NCBI GenBank assembly: GCA_045531755.1
Contig: JAZSEP010000081.1
Location: 1-35,243, forward strand
DNA: 35,243 nucleotides
Direction: 5' to 3'
Source of the DNA: UBA11540 sp045531755
Lineage (GTDB): Bacteria; Bacillota; Clostridia; Oscillospirales; Ruminococcaceae
Part shown: positions 7,784 to 15,011 of the stretch, piece after piece
Numbering within the stretch: position 1 is the first letter of the stretch
Layout: each line of letters begins with the position of its first letter
Made by a program: the position numbers and the translations under genes
The notes under the pieces: model-generated
Seen by the model: the letters and a program-made list of their open reading frames with translations, nothing else
Databases searched by the model: none
What the model was told of the DNA's origin: nothing

Positions 7784-8935
7784 TTATTTTGTCAGCTCAT
7801 TTGCGAGATTTTCAAGCTGTGCTCTGCTATCGTCGTTCAGTGACGAAAAAATCTTGACGGTAGTTTCGGTGAAGGTGAGGTTTTTGCACTTTTCAAGGCT
7901 CTCCTTCATAACCTTTGCCGCCATAGGCGCCCAGCTTCCGTTCTCTATGAGAGCAACCGTTCTGTTCTGGTATCCGCGTTCGGTAAGGTGCGAGATAAAC
8001 TCGCGCATAAACGGGAAGATATCCGCATTATAGGTAGTAGTTGCGAGAACCAGCTTGCTGTATCTGAAGGCATCGGAAACTGCCTGTGCCATATCGCATC
8101 TTGCAAGGTCGTAGACTACAACCTTTTCACCCTTTGATTTGAGCAAATCTGCAAACTCTTCGACGGCTTTTTGGGTGTTGCCGTAAATGGAAGTGTACGC
8201 TACCACAGTTCCCTCTTCTTCAGGGCGATAGCTTGACCAGATATCATAGAGGTTTATGTAGCAGCCGAGATTTTCTTCTAGCACAGGGCCGTGAAGTGAG
8301 CAGATTCTCTGTATATCGAGTGTTGCGGCTTTTTTGAGCACGTTTTGAACCTGTGCTCCATATTTTCCGACAATACCGATATAGTATCTTCTTGCCTCGT
8401 CTATCCAATCTTCCTCAACATCCAAAGCACCGAATTTTCCAAATCCGTCAGCAGAGAAAAGCACCTTATCTGTGGAATCATAGGTCATCACAACCTCGGG
8501 CCAATGCACCATAGGTGCAGTAACGAAAGTCAGGTTATGCTTGCCAAGTGTCAGGGTGCTGCCCTCACCTATTACTATCTGTTTTTCGGCAAAATCTGTG
8601 CCAAAGAAGTTTTTCATCATCGCAAATGCCTTTGCAGAAGCAACGATTTTTGCTTCGGGATACGCAACCGTAAAATTCATTATATTTGCGGAATGATCCG
8701 GCTCCATATGCTGAATTATGAGATAGTCGGGGGTTCTACCCTCGAGTGTATTTTTGATATTATCGAACCATTCTGCTGTGAAGTTGACGTCGACGGTATC
8801 AAAAATCGCCACCTTTTCGTCCAATATTACATAGGAGTTATAAGACATTCCGTTGGGAACCTTATACTGACCTTCGAAAAGGTCAATTTTATGGTCGTTA
8901 ACTCCGATATATTTAATATCATTCGTTATAAACAT
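7784..8935 (-). CDS. FprA-family A-type flavoprotein (flavodiiron oxygen/NO reductase)
   Basis: Cytoplasmic enzyme that reduces O2 to water, or NO to N2O, in anaerobes. The N-terminal metallo-beta-lactamase-like half has the di-iron motif HMEPDHS (residues 76-82), and the remaining ligand regions are recognisable (MVHWPE, CSLHGPV). The C-terminal half is a flavodoxin with the FMN loop TSIYGNTQ. Length of 383 residues is typical. GAGGAG at 8943-8948 supports ATG 8935, and a strong promoter lies just upstream. The rubredoxin gene downstream is the expected electron donor. Class-A architecture is clear; whether O2 or NO is the main substrate is not visible. Confidence 0.95.
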   Translation of the reverse strand: MFITNDIKYIGVNDHKIDLFEGQYKVPNGMSYNSYVILDEKVAIFDTVDVNFTAEWFDNIKNTLEGRTPDYLIIQHMEPDHSANIMNFTVAYPEAKIVASAKAFAMMKNFFGTDFAEKQIVIGEGSTLTLGKHNLTFVTAPMVHWPEVVMTYDSTDKVLFSADGFGKFGALDVEEDWIDEARRYYIGIVGKYGAQVQNVLKKAATLDIQRICSLHGPVLEENLGCYINLYDIWSSYRPEEEGTVVAYTSIYGNTQKAVEEFADLLKSKGEKVVVYDLARCDMAQAVSDAFRYSKLVLATTTYNADIFPFMREFISHLTERGYQNRTVALIENGSWAPMAAKVMKESLEKCKNLTFTETTVKIFSSLNDDSRAQLENLANELTK

Positions 8936-8966
8936 AGTTTATCTCCTCATACTTCTACTGTCTACA

Positions 8967-8995
8967 ATTATACCATCTATGACGAGGTTTTTCAA
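8967..8995 (-). promoter_or_regulatory. Promoter of the flavodiiron protein gene
   Basis: TTGAAA (8995-8990) and TATAAT (8972-8967) on the minus strand have exactly 17 bases between them. The -35 box overlaps the stop codon region of the upstream glycosidase gene, so the flavodiiron gene can be transcribed on its own. Confidence 0.8.
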
Positions 8996-10512
8996 CACTC
9001 AAAGCTATTTTCCCCGACAAAAATTTCGTGGAACTTTCCATCAATTTTGAGGGTGTACGGCGCGTTTGAGGTTACTTTACAGATGCCGTTCTCTGCGACT
9101 ATATCGGTTATCACGTCGCCAAAGCGGAGATTTTTTATTCCTGCCTTTTTGGTGAGCACCTTGGGTTTTGCCCATTCTACAACGCGCTCAAAGGCGTCTA
9201 TTCTGTGAAAGCCCAAAAGGGTTTCGATATATATTGCGATTGGGCCGAGCGCAGACCATCCGCAGAAATCGGAACGGACCGTGCCTTTATCATCGGCAGT
9301 TGTCGCAGGCTTATGCTCTGTTGGCGAATAGCATTCCCATATTGTGTGCGGGGCGTATTCTTTATAGGTACAGTACATATGGTCAAGGATTTTTTGCGCA
9401 AGGGTTTGTGCCTCGTCAAAAAGGCTGTAGTTTACAAGGCCTTTGAGTGTGGCGTAGGCCGTGGGAAGCCACAAGGCTCCTCGCCAGTATTTGCCTTTCG
9501 GTGAAAAATCCCCGTCGTTTCTTGCGAGGGACACGAGAGGAGCTTTACCACCGAGGGTTTCATCATCAAAAAGGTGTTTTGTCATGACTTTTGCCTGTGC
9601 TTGTGTAGCAATTCCAGCGGTCATCGCCCAATAGGAGCCGATTGTCATAACCTTATAAAATTCGTGGGAATTACTGTCGATATCATAATAAAACCCGTCT
9701 TTTTCGTCCCAGTACAAGCGATTGACTATTTCTTTTTTCTCGTTATATCGTTTCTCCCATTTTTCTTTATTTTCTTGGTCGTTTACGAGAGAAAAAAGCT
9801 TTGCTATCATTTTTGCAGAAAGTGCCTGCTCGCAGATGGCATCCACCCAAAGCATATCAGGGTTATCAGGACGTTCACAGGCGCTTGTTATTCCCTTTCT
9901 TCCGCGAGGGGTGTTGTCCATTCCCGAACGTCCTCCCTCCCATTTATAGCCGTATTTTTCAGCTTTCAGGCAGGTGTCGCAATGGACGTTTTCGGGGGTG
10001 TATTTAGTTTTCAGGTTTTCCATCCAGTCGTAGTGCTTTTGCAAAACCCTTGTGTCATAGAGGATATGCTTTATATGCTCGGTATCACCGCTAAAGAGCG
10101 CGTTTTCATACTCTGCCCACGCAAAAAGCGGTGGATTATCGGCGATATGCACCTCAATGGTTTTAGGTATTCCGGGGATAGCGTGTGTCCATTCCGGTTC
10201 ATTTTCCGTAGGAATTACTTGCGGCAAGGGTTTCCCGTTATAAAGCACGTCGTAGAAGTTTTTTAAGCTTTCTACCCCGGGAAAAGCTTCTCTGCCGAAT
10301 TTGCAGAAAAGTGACATAAAGCAGGTGTCCCAAATCCAGATCTGTGTATCGCAAAAAGCCTCGTCCATATAGGGTGATTGAGGCATACCCTCGATTTCTT
10401 TGACGTGGTCGTGTGCCAACTCCCACGCTTTATTATAAAGCTCGTCATACCAAGGAAAATCCTCGCATACGGGAGTTGGTATATAATCTTTCCAATTACC
10501 TGTCTTTTCCAT
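8992..10512 (-). CDS. Six-hairpin (alpha/alpha)6-barrel glycosidase, MGH1/GH63-like
   Basis: Probable cytoplasmic glycoside hydrolase; no signal peptide is visible. The stretch DTQIWIWDTCF (residues 55-65) and the later KYWRGALWLPTAYATLKGL match the (alpha/alpha)6 glycosidases related to mannosylglycerate hydrolase, GH63 alpha-glucosidase and trehalase. HTIWECYSPTEHKP and SDFCGWSALGPIAIYIETLLG are further conserved C-terminal motifs. Length of 506 residues suits a single catalytic domain plus a short beta C-terminus. The start at ATG 10512 has GGAG 5 bases ahead. It has its own promoter and no sugar transporter nearby, so the substrate (an alpha-glucoside or mannosyl compound) cannot be named. 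Confidence 0.82.
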   Translation of the reverse strand: MEKTGNWKDYIPTPVCEDFPWYDELYNKAWELAHDHVKEIEGMPQSPYMDEAFCDTQIWIWDTCFMSLFCKFGREAFPGVESLKNFYDVLYNGKPLPQVIPTENEPEWTHAIPGIPKTIEVHIADNPPLFAWAEYENALFSGDTEHIKHILYDTRVLQKHYDWMENLKTKYTPENVHCDTCLKAEKYGYKWEGGRSGMDNTPRGRKGITSACERPDNPDMLWVDAICEQALSAKMIAKLFSLVNDQENKEKWEKRYNEKKEIVNRLYWDEKDGFYYDIDSNSHEFYKVMTIGSYWAMTAGIATQAQAKVMTKHLFDDETLGGKAPLVSLARNDGDFSPKGKYWRGALWLPTAYATLKGLVNYSLFDEAQTLAQKILDHMYCTYKEYAPHTIWECYSPTEHKPATTADDKGTVRSDFCGWSALGPIAIYIETLLGFHRIDAFERVVEWAKPKVLTKKAGIKNLRFGDVITDIVAENGICKVTSNAPYTLKIDGKFHEIFVGENSFEC

Positions 10513-10540
10513 ATCTTCTCCATTAAGCCGTCTTTTCTAT

Positions 10541-10569
10541 ATCATAACACAACAAGTCAAAAGTGACAA
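10541..10569 (-). promoter_or_regulatory. Promoter of the glycosidase gene
   Basis: TTGTCA (10569-10564) and TATGAT (10546-10541) on the minus strand are 17 bases apart, each one mismatch from consensus. They sit just past the terminator of the preceding operon. Confidence 0.75.
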
Positions 10570-10570
10570 C

Positions 10571-10600
10571 AAAAAACTCACGGAAATTACTTTCCGTGAG
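10571..10600 (-). terminator. Terminator overlapping the end of the HPr-kinase-like gene
   Basis: A perfect 10-bp stem, CTCACGGAAA (10577-10586) with TTTCCGTGAG (10591-10600), has a 4-base loop and is followed on the minus strand by six T (10576-10571). The TAA stop of the upstream gene occupies three of the four loop bases, so the last codons of the gene form one arm. Confidence 0.92.
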
Positions 10601-11300
10601 CATTTTTCAGCGTATTATAGCACACCTCTGCCGCTTCGGGCGAGATATTACAGTGCATACAGTATGCAGGGGTGTTCGTAACAAGCTTATCAAGAAGCTC
10701 GAGGGTGGTTTCCGCCTTTTGCATATCTGTGGGAAGAATGACCTGTTTGAGAATCTTTTGCACCGTTATATCGGTGGGCTGTTTTTCTATGAAGTTATCT
10801 GCATCTCTTTCAATGAAGCAAAGTGCGTCAAGTGTGGTTTTGGTATTTGTGTTAAAACCCTCTTTCCCGCACCATGGGGTACCGTAGGCGTGAAATCTGC
10901 CATCCACAAGGCGAAGGATTGGTTTATCACCGTTGACGATGATGAGTCTATCGCCGAGCATCTCCTGCCACAAGCGAGTGTGGGTGGATTTTCCCACTCC
11001 GCTTCTTGCAAGAAACGCATATCCCCTGCCGTCCACACTAACCACGGAAGCGTGAAGAAGTATGGCGTCTTTGGAAAGAATATCGAGGCAAAGCCTTCGA
11101 TAGATACATACAGACTCGGCATATCCCCTATCGTTGATATCATTTACCGACAGTTCCTTCTCTATTTCTTTCTCGGTGACGGAAACACAAAAATCAGGAG
11201 CTTTTTCACCGTCGTAGCGATAGCCGCGGCAAAGTCTATCGGTGTAGTCATATTTGTTTTTGAATTCGACGATAAAATCGGCTATCTTATACAGTCCCAT
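10587..11300 (-). CDS. HPr-kinase-like P-loop ATPase of unknown substrate
   Basis: The middle of this 237-residue protein resembles the C-terminal catalytic domain of HPr serine kinase. LLHASVVSVDGRGYAFL (81-97) leads into a Walker A loop ARSGVGKST (98-106), followed by IIVNGDKPILR (120-130) and GTPWCGKEGF (140-149). The N-terminal HPrK domain is absent and the usual HPr-binding features are not seen, so this belongs to the loose family of HprK-related kinases, some of which accompany peptide-modification clusters (family knowledge). No PqqD or radical-SAM gene lies nearby here. GGAGG (11306-11310) precedes ATG 11300, 11 bases after the YitT-like gene ends; it is the last gene of the rplU/obgE operon. 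The phosphate acceptor is unknown. Confidence 0.7.
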   Translation of the reverse strand: MGLYKIADFIVEFKNKYDYTDRLCRGYRYDGEKAPDFCVSVTEKEIEKELSVNDINDRGYAESVCIYRRLCLDILSKDAILLHASVVSVDGRGYAFLARSGVGKSTHTRLWQEMLGDRLIIVNGDKPILRLVDGRFHAYGTPWCGKEGFNTNTKTTLDALCFIERDADNFIEKQPTDITVQKILKQVILPTDMQKAETTLELLDKLVTNTPAYCMHCNISPEAAEVCYNTLKNAHGK

Positions 11301-11311
11301 AACTACCTCCG

Positions 11312-12184
11312 TCAGTCGTTGAGCTTTTTGAAGCCCTGTCCTGCTATTTCGCTCGCCTCGGAAACTATCATAAACGCCATAGGGTCAACGGATTTTACAA
11401 GCTTTTTGAGCTTATAGAACTGGCTTGTTCTGACCGCTGTCATTATGACGTTTTTGTCGTCCTTTTTATAGGCGCCCGATGCTTTGAGGAAGGTGGCTCC
11501 TCTGCCTATATTCTCGAGGATGTTCTTTGCGACCTCCTCGCTGTTGTTGGATATTATCAGCACGAGCTTACCTTTGTCACCGCCATAGACTATAGTATCT
11601 ATCGCCTTTGAGGTTACGAACATTGAAATGAGTGCGAAGAACGCAGATTCGATATTACCGTATACAAGCACCGATGCAGCCACGACCACCAGGTCAACTG
11701 CAAACAGCATCTTTCCCGTTGACATAAAGGGAAGCTTGAGTCTTATAAGCGAAGAAATTACGTCGGTTCCGCCTGTTGTGAAGCCACGCGCAAAGACCAT
11801 TCCGAGTCCTGCGCCGTTGATTATTCCGCCGAACAGCGCCGCGAGCATTCTCGCCTGTTCTCCGCCTGTATAAATCGGTATAAAAGGGGTTATATAGTCG
11901 GTGAATATTGTGAACAGCAGGATGGAAATCAGGGTTTTTATACAGAAGTTTCTTCCTATGAATTTCCACGCAAGAAGAAGTATCGGAATGTTGAGCAAAA
12001 GCACCGTGATACCGATATTGATGTTGAAAAGGTGGTTTAACATCGTCGCAACGCCCGTTACTCCGCCGGGTGCGATATCGTGCGGCGCCATAAAGCAATG
12101 TGTTGCAAGAGCGTATAAAAACGTTCCCGCCAAAAGAAAAGCGCAATCAAGTATCAGTTCTTTACTAAACTTAATTTTCTTCAT
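11312..12184 (-). CDS. YitT family membrane protein (DUF161 + DUF2179)
   Basis: Integral membrane protein of unknown transport function. Five to six hydrophobic segments in the first ~200 residues carry YitT signatures (FMAPHDIAPGGVTGVATML, ARGFTTGGTDVISSL). The C-terminal soluble DUF2179 domain contains GRGATFLKASGAYKKDD and IVSEASEIAGQGF. The ATG at 12184 is chosen over an in-frame TTG at 12226 because GGAG lies 8 bases ahead of it and the protein then starts MKKIKF; it overlaps the end of the Mini-III gene by 14 bases. About 290 residues is the normal size. Confidence 0.9.
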   Translation of the reverse strand: MKKIKFSKELILDCAFLLAGTFLYALATHCFMAPHDIAPGGVTGVATMLNHLFNINIGITVLLLNIPILLLAWKFIGRNFCIKTLISILLFTIFTDYITPFIPIYTGGEQARMLAALFGGIINGAGLGMVFARGFTTGGTDVISSLIRLKLPFMSTGKMLFAVDLVVVAASVLVYGNIESAFFALISMFVTSKAIDTIVYGGDKGKLVLIISNNSEEVAKNILENIGRGATFLKASGAYKKDDKNVIMTAVRTSQFYKLKKLVKSVDPMAFMIVSEASEIAGQGFKKLND

Positions 12185-12608
12185 CTTTTTCTCCGTTCTC
12201 TCTGACTGCTTTTGTAATAACCTCAAAGAGTTGTTTTATTCTTTCCTGTCTGTCTACAAGATAGAGGTATCCGAAAAGCGCCTCAAGTCCCGTCGCTTTG
12301 CGATAGTCGCAAGGGTCGGCGTGCTTTGGAACCTTACTTGAGGTACTGTTTCTTCCGCGCTTATAGATAGCTTCCTCCTCTTCGTCGAGCAAGGGCTGTA
12401 TTGCATCTGCGCCTATTGACTGTGCCTCGGCACAAACAAAATCCACCGAGGTTTTGTGCAGCATATATGCAGGCATTGAGCCATTTTCTGCCACGACCAT
12501 TGAGCGAACAAGCAGTTCATATATCCCGTCGCCGATATATGCGAGTGTGACGGGGTTCAGAAGCTTTGGATTTTTTGCGGTTTCCTTCTGTGCTGTCGTA
12601 CAAAACAC
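12171..12608 (-). CDS. mrnC: Mini-ribonuclease 3
   Basis: RNase III catalytic domain without a double-stranded RNA-binding domain. In Bacillus it matures the 3' and 5' ends of 23S rRNA (family knowledge). The signature region is LAYIGDGIYELLVR, with KRGRNSTSSKVPKHADPCDY and the acidic ATGLEALFGYLYL, in a 145-residue protein. The start is a GTG at 12608 just 3 bases after the obgE stop with only a weak purine-rich site (AAGAG) inside the end of obgE, so translation is probably coupled. Its place beside ObgE, L21 and L27 fits 50S subunit assembly. Confidence 0.94.
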   Translation of the reverse strand: MFCTTAQKETAKNPKLLNPVTLAYIGDGIYELLVRSMVVAENGSMPAYMLHKTSVDFVCAEAQSIGADAIQPLLDEEEEAIYKRGRNSTSSKVPKHADPCDYRKATGLEALFGYLYLVDRQERIKQLFEVITKAVRENGEKDEEN

Positions 12609-12611
12609 CTC

Positions 12612-13883
12612 TTACTTAACGTAGTCAAAATCAAAATCAAGAATACTTACGGTATCGCCTTCCTGAATGCCCATCTCTTCAAGCTTGTCGATAATTCCGC
12701 TTGAACGGAGGACTCTCTGGAAATACTGCAAGGATTCATAGTCGTCGGGGTTGATGTTTCCAAACACCGACATAAGCCATTCGGCTTCAACAATATATAT
12801 TCCGTCTTCAATACGGATTTCAAAATTCTTGAGTCTATTATCGTTTTCATCGGTCATAGGCGCCGCTTCGGGCTCGTAGACCCGAATGGGAGGAAGCTTA
12901 TCGAGCTCTCTCGCCATTATATTCACGATATTCTGTGTTCCCGTTACCGTTGCTGCAGACATCTGTGCAAACTCATAGCCCTGTTCTTCTATGAATTCCT
13001 TGAATTCGGCTATCTGTTCCTTTGTTGCAAGGTCACATTTATTCGCAACGACTATCTGCGGACGCTTTGCAAGCTCCTCGTTGAAGTTTTTGAGTTCGCG
13101 GTTTATTGCCACAAAATCTTCCTTGGGGTCTCTTCCCTCACAGCCCGAAACGTCTACGATATGAACTATGAGTCGGCATCTCTCAACGTGTCGCAAAAAC
13201 TCGTGACCGAGTCCTATGCCTTCGCTTGCTCCCTCGATAAGACCGGGAATATCGGCTACGACGAAGGATTTTTCGTCCGCAACCCGTACAACTCCCAACA
13301 CGGGGGTGAGTGTTGTGAAGTGGTAGTTTGCTATTTTGGGCTTTGCCTGACTTATTACCGATATGAACGTGGATTTTCCAACGTTTGGAAAGCCTACGAG
13401 TCCAACGTCAGCAAGCAGCTTGAGCTCGAGCTCAACGTCAAATTTTTCGCCCGAAAGTCCGGGTTTTGCAAACTTGGGTATCTGACGGGTAGGTGTTGCG
13501 AAGTGGGTATTGCCCCAGCCTCCGCGTCCGCCCTTTGCAATCACCACGGGCTCATCTGTCGAGATATCCGCCAAAAGTCTGCCTGTATTGGCATCACGCA
13601 CAAGCGTTCCCATAGGTACTCTAATTATAAGGTCCTCGCCCTTTTTACCAAAGCAACGCTTTGCCCTTCCCGGCTCGCCGGGCTGTGCGGAGTAGTTTTT
13701 CTTATACTTGAAATCTATGAGTGTTGAAATATTTGTATCAGCCTTGAAAACAACGTTACCGCCGTTTCCTCCGTCACCGCCGTCGGGCCCGCCCGATGCT
13801 ATATACTTTTCTCTATGAAAGGAAACTGCTCCGTTTCCTCCGTCACCAGCCTTTACGGTGATTCGCGCTTTATCTACAAACAT
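12612..13883 (-). CDS. obgE: Obg-family GTPase (ObgE/CgtA) with OCT domain
   Basis: Essential ribosome-assembly and stress GTPase. It has the Gly-rich Obg fold at the N-terminus (residues 1-~158, with repeated GGxGG runs), then the G domain with GFPNVGKSTF (G1), a TTLTPVLG switch, DIPGLIEGA (G3) and NKCD (G4), and a C-terminal OCT domain ending in a beta-rich VSILDFDFDYV. Length of 423 residues matches Gram-positive Obg proteins. AGAGGTG is 5 bases ahead of ATG 13883. A strong terminator stands between it and rpmA and I see no good promoter in the 34 bases left, so it depends on read-through from the rplU promoter. Confidence 0.97.
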   Translation of the reverse strand: MFVDKARITVKAGDGGNGAVSFHREKYIASGGPDGGDGGNGGNVVFKADTNISTLIDFKYKKNYSAQPGEPGRAKRCFGKKGEDLIIRVPMGTLVRDANTGRLLADISTDEPVVIAKGGRGGWGNTHFATPTRQIPKFAKPGLSGEKFDVELELKLLADVGLVGFPNVGKSTFISVISQAKPKIANYHFTTLTPVLGVVRVADEKSFVVADIPGLIEGASEGIGLGHEFLRHVERCRLIVHIVDVSGCEGRDPKEDFVAINRELKNFNEELAKRPQIVVANKCDLATKEQIAEFKEFIEEQGYEFAQMSAATVTGTQNIVNIMARELDKLPPIRVYEPEAAPMTDENDNRLKNFEIRIEDGIYIVEAEWLMSVFGNINPDDYESLQYFQRVLRSSGIIDKLEEMGIQEGDTVSILDFDFDYVK

Positions 13884-13917
13884 ATTTTCACCTCTATACT
13901 ATTGTTTCGCTACTACC

Positions 13918-13945
13918 AAAAAAAATCCCGAGGGACCTCGGGATT
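13918..13945 (-). terminator. Terminator between rpmA and obgE
   Basis: AATCCCGAG (13924-13932) pairs perfectly with CTCGGGATT (13937-13945) around a 4-base loop. On the minus strand a run of eight T (13925-13918) follows. It should reduce transcription of obgE and genes behind it relative to the ribosomal proteins. Confidence 0.88.
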
Positions 13946-13956
13946 TTATGTTTGGA

Positions 13957-14241
13957 TTATTCAGCTACCTCTACTATACGAACTCTCTTGCGGTCACGGC
14001 CCATACGCTCGAATTTAACCTTGCCGTCCTTAAGTGCAAAGAGTGTATCGTCAGATCCGCGTCCTACATTTTCACCCGCATGGATGTGTGTTCCGCGCTG
14101 ACGTACCAAAATGTTGCCAGCCAGAACGAACTGACCGTCTGCACGCTTAACGCCAAGACGCTTGGACTCGGAATCGCGTCCGTTCTTTGTGGAGCCCATT
14201 CCCTTTTTATGAGCAAAGAACTGCATACTGATTCTAATCAT
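13957..14241 (-). CDS. rpmA: 50S ribosomal protein L27, with cleavable N-terminal extension
   Basis: L27 sits at the peptidyl-transferase centre. The body has the conserved KKGMGSTKNGRDSESKRLG and QRGTHIHAGENVGRG stretches. The N-terminus carries the Firmicutes extension MIRISMQFF before AHKKG; in Staphylococcus the equivalent QFF/A bond is cut by the protease Prp before L27 can work (established). The Prp gene is immediately upstream, 5 bases away, which supports the same maturation here. 94 residues. Confidence 0.97.
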   Translation of the reverse strand: MIRISMQFFAHKKGMGSTKNGRDSESKRLGVKRADGQFVLAGNILVRQRGTHIHAGENVGRGSDDTLFALKDGKVKFERMGRDRKRVRIVEVAE

Positions 14242-14246
14242 TACAG

Positions 14247-14561
14247 TTACACCTCCGATATTACTAATGTGATATTTTTCTCGAATTCTTCTTTCAGCAG
14301 TTCCATCTGCAGATGGAGCGCTGCTATGAGTCTTGAAGCATCGTTGTTTTTCTCGGTGAGCTCAACAGATATTCTGTTCTCATCCACCTGCACGTCTGCT
14401 TTCGCTACGAAGATTTCGGTTATCGCGTTTGTTACCGTCTGCACCGCAGAAGAAACTGCCGCGCAGCAGACGTCCATTCCATGCTCTGCATAGCCTGCAT
14501 GTCCCGATATCTGAAATCCCGTATAGTTGCCTTCGTGAACTTTGAAAACTGTCTTCACCAT
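14247..14561 (-). CDS. prp: Ribosomal-processing cysteine protease Prp
   Basis: Removes the N-terminal extension of L27. The family motif SGHAGYAEHGMDVCCAAVSS is present; by alignment with the Staphylococcus enzyme the catalytic His is H21 and the catalytic Cys is C33, keeping the 12-residue spacing (C32 is an extra Cys beside it). At 104 residues it is standard length. It lies between rplU (3-base gap) and rpmA (5-base gap), the canonical order, and the target extension is intact in the neighbouring L27. Confidence 0.96.
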   Translation of the reverse strand: MVKTVFKVHEGNYTGFQISGHAGYAEHGMDVCCAAVSSAVQTVTNAITEIFVAKADVQVDENRISVELTEKNNDASRLIAALHLQMELLKEEFEKNITLVISEV

Positions 14562-14564
14562 GTC

Positions 14565-14876
14565 TTACGCGTTGATAGACTGGATCTGTACCTGAGTGTA
14601 AGGCTGTCTATGACCTTTCTTGGTCTTAGAATCCTTCTTGGATCTGTACTTGAAGACAACGATCTTCTTTCCCTTGCCGTTCTTGAGAACCTTTGCGCTT
14701 ACCTTTGCTCCTTCAACAACGGGAGTTCCGATAACAGCTCCGTCCTCTTTGCCGACAACGATTACTTTGTCAAAGTCAACTACATCGTCAGCCTTGACGT
14801 CGAGCTTCTCGATGAAAAGGATATCGCCTTCTTCTACGCGATACTGCTTTCCGCCGGTTTCGATCACTGCGTACAT
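14565..14876 (-). CDS. rplU: 50S ribosomal protein L21
   Basis: Large-subunit protein binding 23S rRNA. MYAVIETGGKQYRVEEGD is the classic L21 start, and the end has KYRSKKDSKTKKGHRQPYTQ. 103 residues, normal. It heads the operon rplU-prp-rpmA. The ribosome-binding site AGGTG lies 7 bases ahead of ATG 14876. A leader of about 80 bases with inverted repeats and a strong promoter precede it, fitting autogenous control. Confidence 0.98.
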   Translation of the reverse strand: MYAVIETGGKQYRVEEGDILFIEKLDVKADDVVDFDKVIVVGKEDGAVIGTPVVEGAKVSAKVLKNGKGKKIVVFKYRSKKDSKTKKGHRQPYTQVQIQSINA

Positions 14877-14958
14877 TTTTCTGGCACCTGCCTTTTACTT
14901 ATAAAACTCGCTGTCGCAAGGCGGATTTTACTCGCTTTTGAGCCTTACACATGCGGCA
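14877..14958 (-). ncRNA. Putative L21 leader (ribosomal-protein autoregulatory 5' UTR)
   Basis: The ~80-base untranslated leader of rplU contains AAGGC pairing with GCCTT about 24 bases later, and a small GGC/GCC hairpin (GGCAGGTGCC) that includes the ribosome-binding region. L21 leaders are a known class in Firmicutes in this position. I assign it from position and self-complementarity, not from a covariance match. Confidence 0.45.
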
Positions 14959-14964
14959 AATGAT

Positions 14965-14993
14965 ATGATAACATATTTTTATCAAAAAGTCAA
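14965..14993 (-). promoter_or_regulatory. Promoter of the rplU operon
   Basis: TTGACT (14993-14988) and TATCAT (14970-14965) on the minus strand are separated by 17 bases, each one off consensus. It begins 19 bases after the MATE stop codon. No terminator is visible between them, so MATE transcripts may also run into the operon. Confidence 0.85.
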
Positions 14994-15011
14994 ACGTTTT
15001 TTGATATTTTT

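Noticed and set aside
8345..9208. 287-codon plus-strand frame across the flavodiiron and glycosidase genes
   Set aside because: It runs antisense to two well supported genes and across their promoter; no ribosome-binding site or motif.
10563..11417. 284-codon plus-strand frame opposite the HPr-kinase-like gene
   Set aside because: Antisense shadow; the minus-strand frame has a P-loop and a good ribosome-binding site.
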